Positions 32,494 through 40,669 of a stretch of 53,331 nucleotides of DNA are shown one piece after another. Location: NCBI GenBank assembly GCA_021796445.1, contig JAKACB010000004.1, positions 1 through 53,331 of the forward strand. The letters run 5' to 3'. Made by a program: the position numbers and the translations under genes. Each line of letters opens with the position of its first letter. Within the stretch, counting starts at the first letter, position 1. The notes under the pieces are model-generated. The model was not told the origin of the DNA, made no database searches, and saw only the letters and a list, made by a program, of their open reading frames with translations. This stretch comes from Nanobdellota archaeon (lineage in GTDB: Archaea > Nanoarchaeota > Nanoarchaeia > Parvarchaeales > Parvarchaeaceae).

Positions 32494-33369
32494 ATGAAAA
32501 TAGAGATGCTTCTTGGAGCAATGAAAAACATTGAAACGGCTAATAACGGAAACCCCTATGGGGTAATAACGAATATTTACAATGCTAAGGACAACGGAAT
32601 AGATATATTGGTGGGGCCGGAATGGAGCCTTACTTCTAAATCCGGCATATACTCTAGAAAACTTATTACAAAAAATAAGGCAAAGGATGCAATTAAACTC
32701 CTGTTTAACGTTTCGGATTACAATGAATATGCTCCAAGAGATGCCAGAAAAATACTTGAAGAAAAAATTGATGATGAATCAGTATTTGAAGAAGTTCCGG
32801 ATATACCCTACTCAAAAAGAGAGTATGAAAGGGTGTTAAAAGATCTTAAAATTGCAAGCAAAGGCTCGGATATGCTCATTTTTCCTGGAACCGCAATGTT
32901 TTATGATAAGAATATGACACTTTACAACGTAATGCCTATATTAAGAAACGGAAAGGTAATTAAAAGTATTTACAAGTTCAATGATGGACTTAGTTCAAGA
33001 TTTAATTTACGAGGAGCATTGCGCTTATATCCTTCTGAAACAAATTATGAAGAATATAAAAAAGAAGAATATTCTTTATCTTACAGCAAGAATCCAATAA
33101 TAAACTTCAACGGCATAAAAACTTCAGTTGAGATATGTGCTGATGCAGGCATCTTAAAGAGATATGGTATAACTAATTTGGATCTACAGATTTTGTCCTC
33201 ATGTGGAAATTCCTCTACAGATAATGCTATAACTCGTAAAGGATATGTAGTAGCTGTAGATGGCTTTAGAGATGTAAACATAAGGGTTTCAGGTAAAGGC
33301 CTATTTAAGCAAAGGCCGATAGAAAAATCAGAGGCTATGTATTTATTTAATTTAGAGTTTGAGCTATAG
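32494..33369 (+). CDS. Nitrilase-superfamily protein, diverged (copy 2)
   Basis: A 291-residue paralogue of the protein at 20552. E43 lies in LVGPEWSLTS, K161 in SIYKFNDG and C215 in SVEICADAGI, giving a full E-K-C set. Between the glutamate and lysine blocks it carries an insertion of about 35 charged residues (APRDARKILEEKIDDESVF) that the shorter copy lacks. LDLQILSSCGNSS and VVAVDGFRD match LDLQILVSSGIRV and LICSDGVPK in copy 1. The substrate is unknown; the conserved EICAD(A/S)G and GPEWS define a small family. The gene follows the DUF981-like gene and converges on an MFS gene with a nine-base gap. Confidence 0.8.
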   Translation: MKIEMLLGAMKNIETANNGNPYGVITNIYNAKDNGIDILVGPEWSLTSKSGIYSRKLITKNKAKDAIKLLFNVSDYNEYAPRDARKILEEKIDDESVFEEVPDIPYSKREYERVLKDLKIASKGSDMLIFPGTAMFYDKNMTLYNVMPILRNGKVIKSIYKFNDGLSSRFNLRGALRLYPSETNYEEYKKEEYSLSYSKNPIINFNGIKTSVEICADAGILKRYGITNLDLQILSSCGNSSTDNAITRKGYVVAVDGFRDVNIRVSGKGLFKQRPIEKSEAMYLFNLEFEL

Positions 33370-33378
33370 ATGTTTATC

Positions 33379-34584
33379 TTAGCTTTTCTTTTCATGTTTG
33401 TGTTGGGATAATACTTTGAAGTAAATAAATCCTCCGACGGTTTGAAGAATCCCTCCAAACAGAACTGGAAAAGGAAGAGAAATATCCATCAAGTAACCAG
33501 ATAAACCGGAACTGGTCTGTGCCAGTCTATTTGCCAGGCCCATCACGCTGGAGGCAGTGCCATAATCCTGGGAATTAACACCATGCATATTTACTGCACT
33601 CCTGGAAGGTGAGCCAAAACCTGCTATAAATGAACGGAGAGTAAAGAAAAAAGATGAAAGAATAAACAGCGGGGAAAATGCTATTATTATAAGCATTACT
33701 CCCTGCAATGCCCTGGTATACGAAGCAGTGAAAAGCGTAGAAAACCTGGGCGAATATGCTTTCTTCGATGCTGCAAATGCTGCAATTGCGGTGGCTGCAT
33801 ATGAAATAGTATATATTATACCGATAAGACTGCTGTTTACGCCAAAACGCAGTTCAAACCACAAAGGAAGGAGAGGAACTGCCATCCCTAATCCAAAACC
33901 ATTGAATGAATTTGCAAGAATAACCTTAATAGAGTAATGTATGCTTCTAATTTTCATAACTTTAGTAGTCTTCTTAGGTCTTTTTACCTCCGCAACAAAC
34001 AGCAATGCAACCAGAGAAATAAGAACCATAAAAGCTGAAAATCCAAATAATACCCTAAAACTGCCTATTATCCCAACGGAATTAATGAAGAAAGCCTTAA
34101 AATAAAGCATCAGGCTGCCGAATATTGCAAACGTAGAACCAATATAGGTTGTATCAGCAAGTTTTTTAACCCTTTCGTTATTATTCTTCCAATTGCTTAC
34201 TATCAATGCCGTAGATCCCGGTGAAAAAGTCCCACGCATGCCGCCTGCAGCACCTGCTATTCCTCCTATTATTGCAGCTATAACTATTGCAAAGAAATTT
34301 GCTGAAACAGTAAGCAGTATCAAAGCCATAAGGGGGAAAACTTCTCCAATTATAAGCGATTTCTTATACCCTATTCGGTCACCTAATGCCCCAAGAAGAA
34401 CTGACAAAATGGCATTGAATGCCATTATAACAAAATATATGACACCGATGGATATTATGCTATAATGAAGTGTAAATAAGTACAATGGCAAAGACAAGGT
34501 GACAAATATAAGGGCTACACTTCTAGATGCTCTAGATATTAGAAAGAACTTGAAAGTTCTTTCTTCTTTGCTGATATTCTTCAT
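33379..34584 (-). CDS. MFS transporter, 12 spans
   Basis: A 401-residue protein with 12 predicted spans. GALGDRIGYKKSLIIGE is the MFS motif A between spans 2 and 3, and SWFELRFGVNSSLIGIIYTISYAATAIAAFAASKK-like residues lie in the second half. GGIAGAAGGMRGTFSPGSTALI with RSFIAGFGSPSRSAVNMHGVNSQDYGTASSVMGLANRLAQTS resemble the YajR/tetracycline-efflux group. It probably exports a small molecule by proton antiport. The basic C-terminus HKHEKKS is cytoplasmic. It converges on the nitrilase copy 2 gene. No regulator is adjacent, and the substrate is unknown. Confidence 0.85.
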   Translation of the reverse strand: MKNISKEERTFKFFLISRASRSVALIFVTLSLPLYLFTLHYSIISIGVIYFVIMAFNAILSVLLGALGDRIGYKKSLIIGEVFPLMALILLTVSANFFAIVIAAIIGGIAGAAGGMRGTFSPGSTALIVSNWKNNNERVKKLADTTYIGSTFAIFGSLMLYFKAFFINSVGIIGSFRVLFGFSAFMVLISLVALLFVAEVKRPKKTTKVMKIRSIHYSIKVILANSFNGFGLGMAVPLLPLWFELRFGVNSSLIGIIYTISYAATAIAAFAASKKAYSPRFSTLFTASYTRALQGVMLIIIAFSPLFILSSFFFTLRSFIAGFGSPSRSAVNMHGVNSQDYGTASSVMGLANRLAQTSSGLSGYLMDISLPFPVLFGGILQTVGGFIYFKVLSQHKHEKKS

Positions 34585-34803
34585 TCATTTATTATAAAAG
34601 TACGCCATATATATTTTTTTACCCATAAAATCTATTAGTTTTATACATGTTTCATCAGTATACAGAAAAGCTGTAATGGCAAGTAGCAACAAGTATATTT
34701 AAAAAAGCAACTATACCTTTTTGATTTAGGAAAAGATAAGAATGGCTTTATCCGGGAAGTTTTTAGTGATGAAAATAATATCGCCTCTACGATATTAACA
34801 AAG

Positions 34804-34812
34804 ATTTATAAA
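34804..34812 (+). promoter_or_regulatory. TATA-like box of the FMN reductase gene
   Basis: ATTTATAAA is centred about 26 bases before the ATG at 34834, so the transcript is probably leaderless. The 250-base gap upstream (34585-34833) otherwise holds a second TATA-like sequence near 34695 and an 18-codon ORF (34742-34798) that I do not consider convincing. Confidence 0.55.
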
Positions 34813-34833
34813 CATTTAATGCATGATTAAAAA

Positions 34834-35388
34834 ATGGAAAGAATAACAATAGCAGCAATTGCTGGAAGTCTTAGAAAGGACTCATTCAACAGAGCAATAA
34901 TAAACACAGCTAAGAAATATGCACCTGAAAACGTAGAGATAGAGATACTTGACTTAAATGGTATACCTTTATTTAATCAGGATGAAGAAAAGGAAATACC
35001 TGAAAGCGTAAAGGTATTCAAGGAAAAAATAAAGAATTCAGACGCAGTATTAATAGCTACGCCGGAATATAATAGGTCTATACCGGGAGTTCTAAAAAAT
35101 GCAATAGACTGGGCCTCCAGACCATACGGTGACAATTCATTTGATGACAAAGCAGTTGCAACGATAGGCGCAAGCGGCGGTGCCATAATAGGAACTGCAG
35201 TAGCACAGTATCATCTAAGACAGATATTCTCATTTCTTAATGCGCATCCTCTTGAAAGACCACAGGTTTTCATAGGCGGTGCTGGTGACAAGATTGAAAA
35301 TGGTTTGTTTGTTGATGACGATACGATAACATTAATAAAGGATCTTGTACAAAAACTCGCAGAATGGGCCATAAGGTTGAAAAAATAG
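34834..35388 (+). CDS. NADPH-dependent FMN reductase (chromate/quinone reductase type)
   Basis: A 184-residue flavodoxin-fold enzyme. AIAGSLRKDSFNRAI (8-22) binds the FMN phosphate. ATPEYNRSIPGVLKNAIDWASRP (about 75-97) is the core signature of the family, and GASGGAIIGTAVAQYHLRQIF completes the flavin site. It reduces FMN or quinones, chromate or azo compounds with NAD(P)H in the cytoplasm, and may protect against quinone redox cycling. The length is typical. It has its own promoter and converges on the small kinase gene seven bases downstream. Confidence 0.93.
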   Translation: MERITIAAIAGSLRKDSFNRAIINTAKKYAPENVEIEILDLNGIPLFNQDEEKEIPESVKVFKEKIKNSDAVLIATPEYNRSIPGVLKNAIDWASRPYGDNSFDDKAVATIGASGGAIIGTAVAQYHLRQIFSFLNAHPLERPQVFIGGAGDKIENGLFVDDDTITLIKDLVQKLAEWAIRLKK

Positions 35389-35395
35389 AGGTTTA

Positions 35396-36037
35396 TCAGC
35401 CAGTCCTTACTTTGGATAATTCACATTTTAGACTATAAACCTGATGTATGGGCATAAAAAGAAACAGTAAAGAATAAAGTCCCTTTACTGCTCTTTTTTG
35501 ATAATCCTGCCAATATAGATACTCCTTTGAAAAGCCGTCTAAAAACTGCTTAAAGCCCGTTTTATTTGAATAGTTGTAGTATGCGGCTGACAGTATCAGC
35601 AGAGATATATCCCAATACTTATATCTTTTCTTGTCGGTTTTGATTGCCTGTTCCGAATCTATTACATATGCTCCTTCGGAATTACAAATAAAATTATCTA
35701 GCTTCGAATCTCCGAGAGAATATCCTTCTTTGTGTATATTCGAAAACAATTTACCTAGCTTTGACCCATCACGGTAATCAACTTGTCCATCAATATATTC
35801 ACGATTTAGCTCTTTATTATAAAGATCGAAAGAGTAAACTTTTGGCTTCTTTATATTGCTATTGAAATTAAGGAACTCAAGTTCTCTTTCAAGTCTGCTT
35901 TTTGGCAATGCAGCAAACGGGTAAAAAAACTGGAATACCGGAAATAAAAGCCACTTATAAGAATTAAAGCTATTGTACTTTTTTCTTATTATCTTACGAC
36001 CTTGTTCTTCTTGGATAGATACTTGGCTTAAGACCAT
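35396..36037 (-). CDS. Small kinase-like protein (lipopolysaccharide-kinase/RIO-like fold)
   Basis: A 213-residue protein. SLGDSKLDNFI (about 102-112) resembles the catalytic loop HGDxxxxN of atypical kinases, and GAYVIDSEQAI (about 116-126) the metal-binding DFE/DFG region. The N-terminal lobe is short, with REYIDGQV as a possible hinge. H is replaced by L before GD, and the glycine-rich loop is not obvious. The pattern recalls Kdo-kinase/Mn-dependent kinase or RIO-type proteins that phosphorylate small molecules or lipids. It follows a methyltransferase gene on the same strand. A basic, aromatic N-terminus (RKIIRKKYNSFNSYKWLLF) could associate with membranes. Confidence 0.6.
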   Translation of the reverse strand: MVLSQVSIQEEQGRKIIRKKYNSFNSYKWLLFPVFQFFYPFAALPKSRLERELEFLNFNSNIKKPKVYSFDLYNKELNREYIDGQVDYRDGSKLGKLFSNIHKEGYSLGDSKLDNFICNSEGAYVIDSEQAIKTDKKRYKYWDISLLILSAAYYNYSNKTGFKQFLDGFSKEYLYWQDYQKRAVKGLYSLLFLFMPIHQVYSLKCELSKVRTG

Positions 36038-36067
36038 TAAATTTAAAGGATATAATGTATTTAACCT

Positions 36068-36580
36068 TTAATTCTTCGTTTCCCGTTCAAAGAGCAAAAG
36101 ATAATGGTATTTTAATTCCTTCTCTTTTACTAATTTTAAACCAATACTTTGCATGTCGTTTATAACTTTATCCTTGCTTAATCTTATACTAACAGGGGGG
36201 CCGAACATTGTGTCTTGCGGCTTAAAATCAAGTATAGCTATATACTTCTTTGCCATTTTGTTTATATTTTTCAAGGTGTTACTACAGCATTCATTTACAA
36301 GATCATGATAAACGTTTGACATGAAGACTAAATCAAATGAGCCAGAAGAGTAATCGCAGATATCTGCTCTTATAGTTTTTATGCCTACTTTTTCAAGCTC
36401 ATCGAAGTATATATTATTAAGATCCAAAACCGTAACATTGTTGGTTTTTTTCAGCATTTTCTTACTGAAGAAACCATCTCTACCCCCTATATCTATAATA
36501 CTGTATCCCGTTTTAATGTCAAGAAAATCAACTATATCCTCATCGTTTAATCCACTCATCTCCCTAATTTTATCCATCAT
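36068..36580 (-). CDS. SAM-dependent methyltransferase, small class I
   Basis: A 170-residue protein. YSIIDIGGRDGFFSKKM is motif I (IDIGGRDG), VTVLDLNNIYFDEL motif II, and SFDLVFMSNVYHDLVNE the motif IV-like region. YIAILDFKPQDTMFGPP follows and resembles the Methyltransf_11/25 group, where the post-motif GPP contacts the substrate. The first ATG pair (MMDK) leaves the start ambiguous by one codon. The kinase-like gene lies 30 bases downstream and may share the transcript. The substrate is unknown. Confidence 0.83.
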   Translation of the reverse strand: MMDKIREMSGLNDEDIVDFLDIKTGYSIIDIGGRDGFFSKKMLKKTNNVTVLDLNNIYFDELEKVGIKTIRADICDYSSGSFDLVFMSNVYHDLVNECCSNTLKNINKMAKKYIAILDFKPQDTMFGPPVSIRLSKDKVINDMQSIGLKLVKEKELKYHYLLLFERETKN

Positions 36581-36683
36581 AGAATATTTCTTAAGTGATA
36601 TAAATATTTAAATTATACGTTGTTAAATATGTTTCATTGCAGTATAGATAACATTAAATATATCCAAGACTATTTGATATAAA

Positions 36684-37835
36684 ATGAACGAAGAACCTAA
36701 TGATCCAGCTGATAAAACGGATAAAGGAAGCGTATATACAGATAGTGCTATAAAAATTGCTTCAGTAAAAAATCAAAATAATAAAGAAGAGCTTAATCAC
36801 AACAAAAATGTACTTCCTTCTGATGATAACATACCAAATAATTACAGCAGTGAAATCAAGATTAATAAATATATAGTGCTTGCAGTAGTTGTTATAATAA
36901 TTCTTCTTATAATTGCATATCTTCTTTATCACTATAACATATTAGGCATAAGACTCTTTGTAAGACGTACTCTTGGTTTAAGCATGCCTATCTCTAATAC
37001 TAATAATACTACAAATTCGGCCCTGAATACATTAATCTCAAGTAATTTTGCTGGGATTAGCCAACTAATTCTCTCATCAAAAGCAGCAAATGCAGAAGGA
37101 CTTGGCTCATCTTCTTTTGAAAGCTATTCTCTTTTTAGTACGGGAGATATCACAACGGCAATTAAAAACGGCTCTTCACCAGATGGGTTAACGGGTATGC
37201 TCGTTTTACTAGGAGAATTGAAAACTAATGAAACCCTTAGTTATTATTATCATATTTTGTCCAGTTCCAAAAAAATTTATAATATAACTATGGGTGGGAT
37301 ATCTGGGATTGAGGCGGTGGAAAATACTACTCCTCCCGCAAATACCTCTCTTTCCGAATCATATGGCTCATTTAATTTGACAGGTTATAGGTGTAATATC
37401 TCTGGATTTAATGCGTTTCTTCAGAGTAAATTGAATCAAACTGTTAAAATAACAAATGCTTCAATATATTCAATTTCCAACATGACTCCAAAAAACAGCA
37501 CGGTATTCAACTCTTCTGTAGCGAGTATAAAGCCAAATGAAACTTTTAATGTTCTTTTTCCTGAGGAGAAATGCAACTCAAGTACATACGAAACTGATTT
37601 TACAGTAGGAACCAACTATAGCATAAGCAAACTTAAAGGGTTTGTAGCCTTCGTAAAGTTTTCTCCTTATCTAGTTAAGACAAATCAATCAGAGGTAATA
37701 ACGGTTCTTGCTGTAAACAAATCCAATCTTTATGAGATATCCGCTCTTTCTGATGGAAATAACTACGTAAATGAACTTAATTCAGGATTCAATAACTTCA
37801 TTAAAGGCGTAACTATTCAGGATTTTAATACGTGA
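36684..37835 (+). CDS. Membrane-anchored, heavily N-glycosylatable surface protein
   Basis: A 383-residue protein. The first 60 residues are charged, asparagine-rich and probably disordered. One membrane span follows (about 62-84, YIVLAVVVIIILLIIAYLLY), then an external domain of about 290 residues. That domain contains at least 17 N-x-S/T sequons (for example NIT, NTT, NLT, NIS, NQT, NAS), a density expected of archaeal cell-surface glycoproteins. No signal-peptidase site is visible, so it is type II-like with the N-terminus inside. Cysteines are few. No domain family is recognised. Its C-terminus meets the Nudix gene with 11 bases between stops. Confidence 0.65.
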   Translation: MNEEPNDPADKTDKGSVYTDSAIKIASVKNQNNKEELNHNKNVLPSDDNIPNNYSSEIKINKYIVLAVVVIIILLIIAYLLYHYNILGIRLFVRRTLGLSMPISNTNNTTNSALNTLISSNFAGISQLILSSKAANAEGLGSSSFESYSLFSTGDITTAIKNGSSPDGLTGMLVLLGELKTNETLSYYYHILSSSKKIYNITMGGISGIEAVENTTPPANTSLSESYGSFNLTGYRCNISGFNAFLQSKLNQTVKITNASIYSISNMTPKNSTVFNSSVASIKPNETFNVLFPEEKCNSSTYETDFTVGTNYSISKLKGFVAFVKFSPYLVKTNQSEVITVLAVNKSNLYEISALSDGNNYVNELNSGFNNFIKGVTIQDFNT

Positions 37836-37846
37836 TACTGTAGGGA

Positions 37847-38380
37847 TTAAAAGCTTTTTACTTCCTTTATGTCCATATCCACTATTTTATTTTCATTGTC
37901 GAATAAAAATGATGCTATTAACTTTTTGCCGGAAAGGATATTAGGTAGCCAGTATATATCATCAGACCACATATTTTCAAAGGGTAATCCCTTGGTATTT
38001 ACCCACTGCGGAGCCATTTCCTCGCTTTCAGCAGGCTCTCCTTCCCATTCGTAAGCAATAAATACGTGCGCTTTCTGGTTAAAGTCCTTTTCAATTGGAT
38101 TATTCTTAAAATAGAAATTTATTACTGCAACTTTCTCAAATTTTTTAAGGTTTACATTGATTTCTTCTCTTGTTTCTCTTAGAAGAGCATCTTCTATGCT
38201 TTCGGCTTTTTCAACCTTTCCGCCCACGCCGTTCAGTTTCCCGGCACCGAATCCTCTTTTCTTCATTGCTAGAAGTACTCTATCTGCTTTTTTATCGAAA
38301 AGATAACACAATGTTACGTTTCTTAAGTTTACGTAGTTTTCGATGTAATGCTTTAAATTTTGATCTTTTAGCTCTGCCAT
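37847..38380 (-). CDS. MTH1-like Nudix hydrolase (8-oxo-dGTP diphosphatase type)
   Basis: I take ATG 38380; a TTG two codons earlier is also in frame. In the 177-residue protein, MKKRGFGAGKLNGVGGKV leads into the Nudix box G54-x5-E60-x7-R68-E69-x2-E72-E73. This stretch and NMWSDDIYWLP (136-146) align closely with human MTH1 (MKKRGFGAGRWNGFGGKV and DMWPDDSYWFP). W138, D140 and D141 correspond to MTH1 W117, D119 and D120, which read oxidised purines. It should sanitise 8-oxo-dGTP and related nucleotides. It follows the SDR gene on the same strand. Confidence 0.88.
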   Translation of the reverse strand: MAELKDQNLKHYIENYVNLRNVTLCYLFDKKADRVLLAMKKRGFGAGKLNGVGGKVEKAESIEDALLRETREEINVNLKKFEKVAVINFYFKNNPIEKDFNQKAHVFIAYEWEGEPAESEEMAPQWVNTKGLPFENMWSDDIYWLPNILSGKKLIASFLFDNENKIVDMDIKEVKSF

Positions 38381-38386
38381 ATACAA

Positions 38387-39190
38387 TCAGACTGCGCTCC
38401 ATCCCCCATCTACTGCAAGGATATGCCCTGTAATATACGAAGCTGCATTGGAAGCAAGAAATACAGCCGCGCCTTTAAGCTCGTTAGGATTGCCTACTCT
38501 ACCCATTGGAGTTCTCTGTGTAATATGATTAAGAATTGCCCTGTCTTTTAACAAATCGTTTGTCATCTCACTTGGGAAAAATCCAGGAGCAATTGCATTT
38601 ATCCTTATGTTCTGGCCTGCAAATTCAACTGCCATAGCTCTGGTAAGATTCACTACCGCGCCCTTGCTTGCATAGTATGGCGCTGCAGGGATTATATCTC
38701 CAAACAAACCATAAATAGATGCTATATTTATTATGCTGCCTTTTATATTATGAGCAACCATGCTCGCTATAACTTTTTGAGAAAAAATAAAAACTGCGGA
38801 AATATCAACATCAAGAACCTTTTGCCAGTCCTCTTTTTTTAAGTTTAGAGAAGGGCCTGCTACCGCAGAGCCGGCATTGTTTATAAGTATGTCTATTTTC
38901 TGAAGTTTTTCCTCTGCAACCTTAACAACATTTATTATATCTTCTTCCTTTGTCAGATCTGCTTTTACGGGTATTATCTTTCTATTTGTGTATTTGCTTA
39001 TTCTGTTTGCATTTTCTATCAATTTTTCATCTCTTCTTGCACAGATTACAACATCAGCCCCCGCCTCTGCCAAAGCTTCTGTAAAACTTATGCCCAAACC
39101 ACTTGAAGCACCGGTTACTATAGCAGATTTCCCGCTTAAATCAAACATTTTAACTAGTTCAAACCTTTCGTCCATTTTGTTAGAATACAT
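38387..39190 (-). CDS. Short-chain dehydrogenase/reductase
   Basis: A 267-residue Rossmann-fold oxidoreductase. VTGASSGLGISFTEAL (about 22-37) is the cofactor motif TGxxxGxG. NNAG is near residue 100, IINIASIYG contains the catalytic serine, and YYASKGAV the YxxxK pair. IAPGFFPSEM with GHILAVDGGWSAV is the classic end. CARR after the second strand favours NADP(H). It resembles glucose or gluconate dehydrogenase-like SDRs and 3-oxoacyl reductases; the substrate is unknown. Alternative starts lie at MYSNKM and MDERF. The gene is followed by the Nudix gene with only a few bases between. Confidence 0.9.
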   Translation of the reverse strand: MYSNKMDERFELVKMFDLSGKSAIVTGASSGLGISFTEALAEAGADVVICARRDEKLIENANRISKYTNRKIIPVKADLTKEEDIINVVKVAEEKLQKIDILINNAGSAVAGPSLNLKKEDWQKVLDVDISAVFIFSQKVIASMVAHNIKGSIINIASIYGLFGDIIPAAPYYASKGAVVNLTRAMAVEFAGQNIRINAIAPGFFPSEMTNDLLKDRAILNHITQRTPMGRVGNPNELKGAAVFLASNAASYITGHILAVDGGWSAV

Positions 39191-39251
39191 TATTATATTA
39201 AATATTTAATTATTAATATGCTATAACCTTTTTATTTTAATAATGTGACTC

Positions 39252-39262
39252 TTTTATATAAA
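39252..39262 (+). promoter_or_regulatory. TATA-like box of the 39281 membrane protein
   Basis: TTTTATATAAA is centred about 25 bases before ATG 39281. It supports that start over an in-frame upstream one at about 39245, which would lie before the TATA box. Confidence 0.6.
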
Positions 39263-39280
39263 AAAAGCTATTATCTTAAC

Positions 39281-40627
39281 ATGAAAAGCAATATTGCTGG
39301 CACTGCATGTATCCTCCTTTCGATAATAGGATTTATTTCATTAATAATCGGGGTATCAGTTCTATTTATCGGGTTACTTCTCTTTTTAGGTATAAATTTA
39401 CTAAGCGCATTTTTACCCAAGGCGGTAATCTCTGTATTCCTGCCTTCTGACATAGATTTTATCTCTGGAGCAGGGATAGTATTGGGGCTTTCAATTATTA
39501 TATTGAGCAGACTTTTCCATACGAGTAGCAGGTGGTTAAAAGAAAAAAGAGTAAAAGGAGGAGTGCTAGGAATCTTATTGTCAGCTTCTTCATTGATAGG
39601 TTTAACTATAGCGGGAATTTCGTTTAACCTTACTTTTTTTGGGTATATTTTTTACTTACTAATAATAGTCTACGTAGCAATAATTATATCCATTTTAACA
39701 AGCTGGAAAGACATAAACGGAGGGCTTGAGGATGTTCTTCCAGGAGCAGGGCATTTCTTTGCTGCTGTTTTCCTCATATTTATATTTTTCGCAGCATTAT
39801 ATGCTTTTTTCCCGCTCCAATCTAGTTCACTATCAAGTCTGGGTAGTCAGTCCTTCTTTTCCATCTTTACAGGCTCGTTGGGAAAAAGTACTTTTTATTC
39901 CACAACTATAAACTACAGTTACCCTAATTCGCTTGTAAACATAAACTTAAATGGAATTTTTGCATCCACAGGATCATTACTTTCATCAAGCAATTCTTCT
40001 AATATGAGCACTGATAATCTTACAAAAGTGCTCGAAAATACCAGCATAGCTGTTCTATTGCCAACTTCATTTATAGTTTCTGCAATCGGCAATTCTCCAG
40101 AATTTGCATCAAATTTAAAGGCATTAAATATTTCCCAGTACATTAAACAAAACGACTCAAAAAATGCGAGAGCTTACCTAGAAAAGTACTTTCCTGAATT
40201 AAGTCAGTTCTACTTTATAATAACAGGAGAACAAAAAATAAACTCCTCGAATAATGTAAGTATAATGAATCTTTCCCCCTCTAAATTTGAATCTTATCTT
40301 AGAAAATTAAATGTAAGCGAATTAAATTCTAGCTTTCCGATAAACGCTACAAGTCTACTGTATAACAAAAGCTACCAGAAACTTGGAGAGTATCTTCCTT
40401 CACAGATGTTCTTTGTAAACATGTCAAATAATGTAGGAGTACAGTTGATATACAAAAGCAGCAAGATATTCAATATAACAAAAGTGCCATTTTATTTGGC
40501 ATCGATAGAAATGTACGTAAAGAATTCAACTATTTGCTTTGAGGTTGGTGCCGATTTTTCCTCTAGTTATGAAAGAATATTTAATGCCTCCTATTCTTTG
40601 ATAGGCAGTACATTGAAATGCAGCTGA
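39281..40627 (+). CDS. Multi-span protein with a large sequon-rich external domain
   Basis: ATG 39281 is chosen from the TATA-like box 25 bases upstream. The 448-residue protein has five or six N-terminal spans (residues about 6-28, 30-50, 60-80, 95-115, 118-140, 165-185), then about 260 external residues rich in Ser, Asn and Thr with many N-x-S/T sequons (NMS, NLT, NTS, NIS, NDS, NNS, NVS, NLS, NSS, NAT, NKS). The external part alternates short helices and strands without a recognised domain. It may be a surface sensor or transporter accessory. It differs from the single-span protein at 36684, although both carry similar glycosylation-prone external domains. Confidence 0.62.
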   Translation: MKSNIAGTACILLSIIGFISLIIGVSVLFIGLLLFLGINLLSAFLPKAVISVFLPSDIDFISGAGIVLGLSIIILSRLFHTSSRWLKEKRVKGGVLGILLSASSLIGLTIAGISFNLTFFGYIFYLLIIVYVAIIISILTSWKDINGGLEDVLPGAGHFFAAVFLIFIFFAALYAFFPLQSSSLSSLGSQSFFSIFTGSLGKSTFYSTTINYSYPNSLVNINLNGIFASTGSLLSSSNSSNMSTDNLTKVLENTSIAVLLPTSFIVSAIGNSPEFASNLKALNISQYIKQNDSKNARAYLEKYFPELSQFYFIITGEQKINSSNNVSIMNLSPSKFESYLRKLNVSELNSSFPINATSLLYNKSYQKLGEYLPSQMFFVNMSNNVGVQLIYKSSKIFNITKVPFYLASIEMYVKNSTICFEVGADFSSSYERIFNASYSLIGSTLKCS

Positions 40628-40669
40628 TCCAATAAACAATAATTAATACTCAGCAAAACATAAAAATAA

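Noticed and set aside
34742..34798. 18-codon ORF MALSGKFLVM... with GTGATGA resembling a C box
   Set aside because: No D box (CUGA) or partner stem is present, and the peptide is too short to support; probably chance.
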